5,251 bases of DNA, taken from assembly GCA_021604265.1 (NCBI GenBank), contig BQIY01000210.1:1-5251 (forward strand), in the 5' to 3' direction. This document shows, piece after piece, positions 5,107 to 5,251 of this stretch. Source of the stretch: Nitrospirales bacterium. Its GTDB lineage: Bacteria > Nitrospirota > Nitrospiria > Nitrospirales > UBA8639. Numbering within the stretch: the first letter of the stretch is position 1; each line of letters opens with the position of its first letter. Made by a program: the position numbers and the translations under genes. Below the pieces are notes generated by a model that saw only the letters and a list, made by a program, of their open reading frames with translations, was not told the DNA's origin and searched no databases.

Positions 5107-5251
5107 ATGAGAAGTTATTTTGTATTGTTGTATGTGTTAGTGGCATTTTCTGGTTGTTCTGTTGCAATGGCGTTGAACGGAAATGAGCCGCCTAATTTTG
5201 ATGCATTTGAAGTAGGCTCAAAGCGAAAACAAGTAGAAATTCAGCTGGGTC
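5107..5251 (+). CDS. Small lipoprotein, N-terminal part; gene runs off the right edge
   Basis: Forty-eight codons are visible. The peptide starts MRSYFVLLYVLVAFSGC, a lipoprotein signal peptide with Cys17 as the likely lipidation site and Ser at +2, followed by SVAMALNGNEPPNFDAF and EVGSKRKQVEIQLG. The ending VG-x-x-R/K-x-x-VE-x-x-LG resembles the first helix of small lipoproteins related to the BamE/SmpA fold, and short lipoproteins beginning MAL-x-G-x-x-x-PN are known to me as hypothetical proteins in Gram-negative genomes. This resemblance rests on a short stretch. The strong Shine-Dalgarno site and the signal peptide make the gene itself certain; its function is not. Confidence 0.8.
   Translation, partial: MRSYFVLLYVLVAFSGCSVAMALNGNEPPNFDAFEVGSKRKQVEIQLG

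Noticed and set aside
4892..5110. 72-codon open frame before the last lipoprotein gene
   Set aside because: No ribosome site at a workable distance, no recognised motif, no signal peptide; the ATGA overlap alone is weak evidence.

Overview
The window comes from a Gram-negative (diderm) bacterium of middling GC content. It carries six predicted lipoprotein genes, one signal-peptide beta-barrel outer-membrane protein, classical Shine-Dalgarno sites and a textbook intrinsic terminator. Nothing in it fixes the taxon. CsgG/GNA1162/TRL-type genes of this kind occur in Proteobacteria, Nitrospirota and other diderms, so I assign none.

Left edge (1-784): the start of a macro-domain (ADP-ribose-binding) protein gene runs leftward off the window. 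Divergent from it is a type II toxin-antitoxin pair: a ribbon-helix-helix antitoxin and a MazF/PemK-type mRNA endonuclease joined by a GTGA overlap. The toxin is interrupted by an in-frame TGA at codon 77. Beyond it the same frame resumes with a recognisable family C-terminus to a natural stop at 784, so the toxin looks like a nonsense-mutated pseudogene. The antitoxin frame is open, but its start is unclear.

Centre (1062-3424): a tight four-gene operon encodes only lipoproteins: a CsgG-family protein with an extra C-terminal domain, a small PEGA-like protein, a DUF4810 protein and a GNA1162/DUF799 protein. The genes are separated by 14 and 1 bases and then overlap by 4. CsgG, DUF4810 and DUF799 proteins are recurrent neighbours in many Gram-negative genomes and probably form one outer-membrane assembly. 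No curli genes (csgA, B, E, F) are visible. The PEGA-like lipoprotein inserted between csgG and the DUF4810 gene is the least familiar member.

Right part (3624-5251): a TRL-family lipoprotein gene with a perfect Shine-Dalgarno site ends at a strong terminator (4010-4054). An outer-membrane beta-barrel gene follows, then 360 bases without a convincing gene, then the start of another small lipoprotein gene that runs off the right edge. From 1062 onward every convincing gene encodes an envelope protein, so the region reads as a cell-envelope cluster next to a decaying toxin-antitoxin module.
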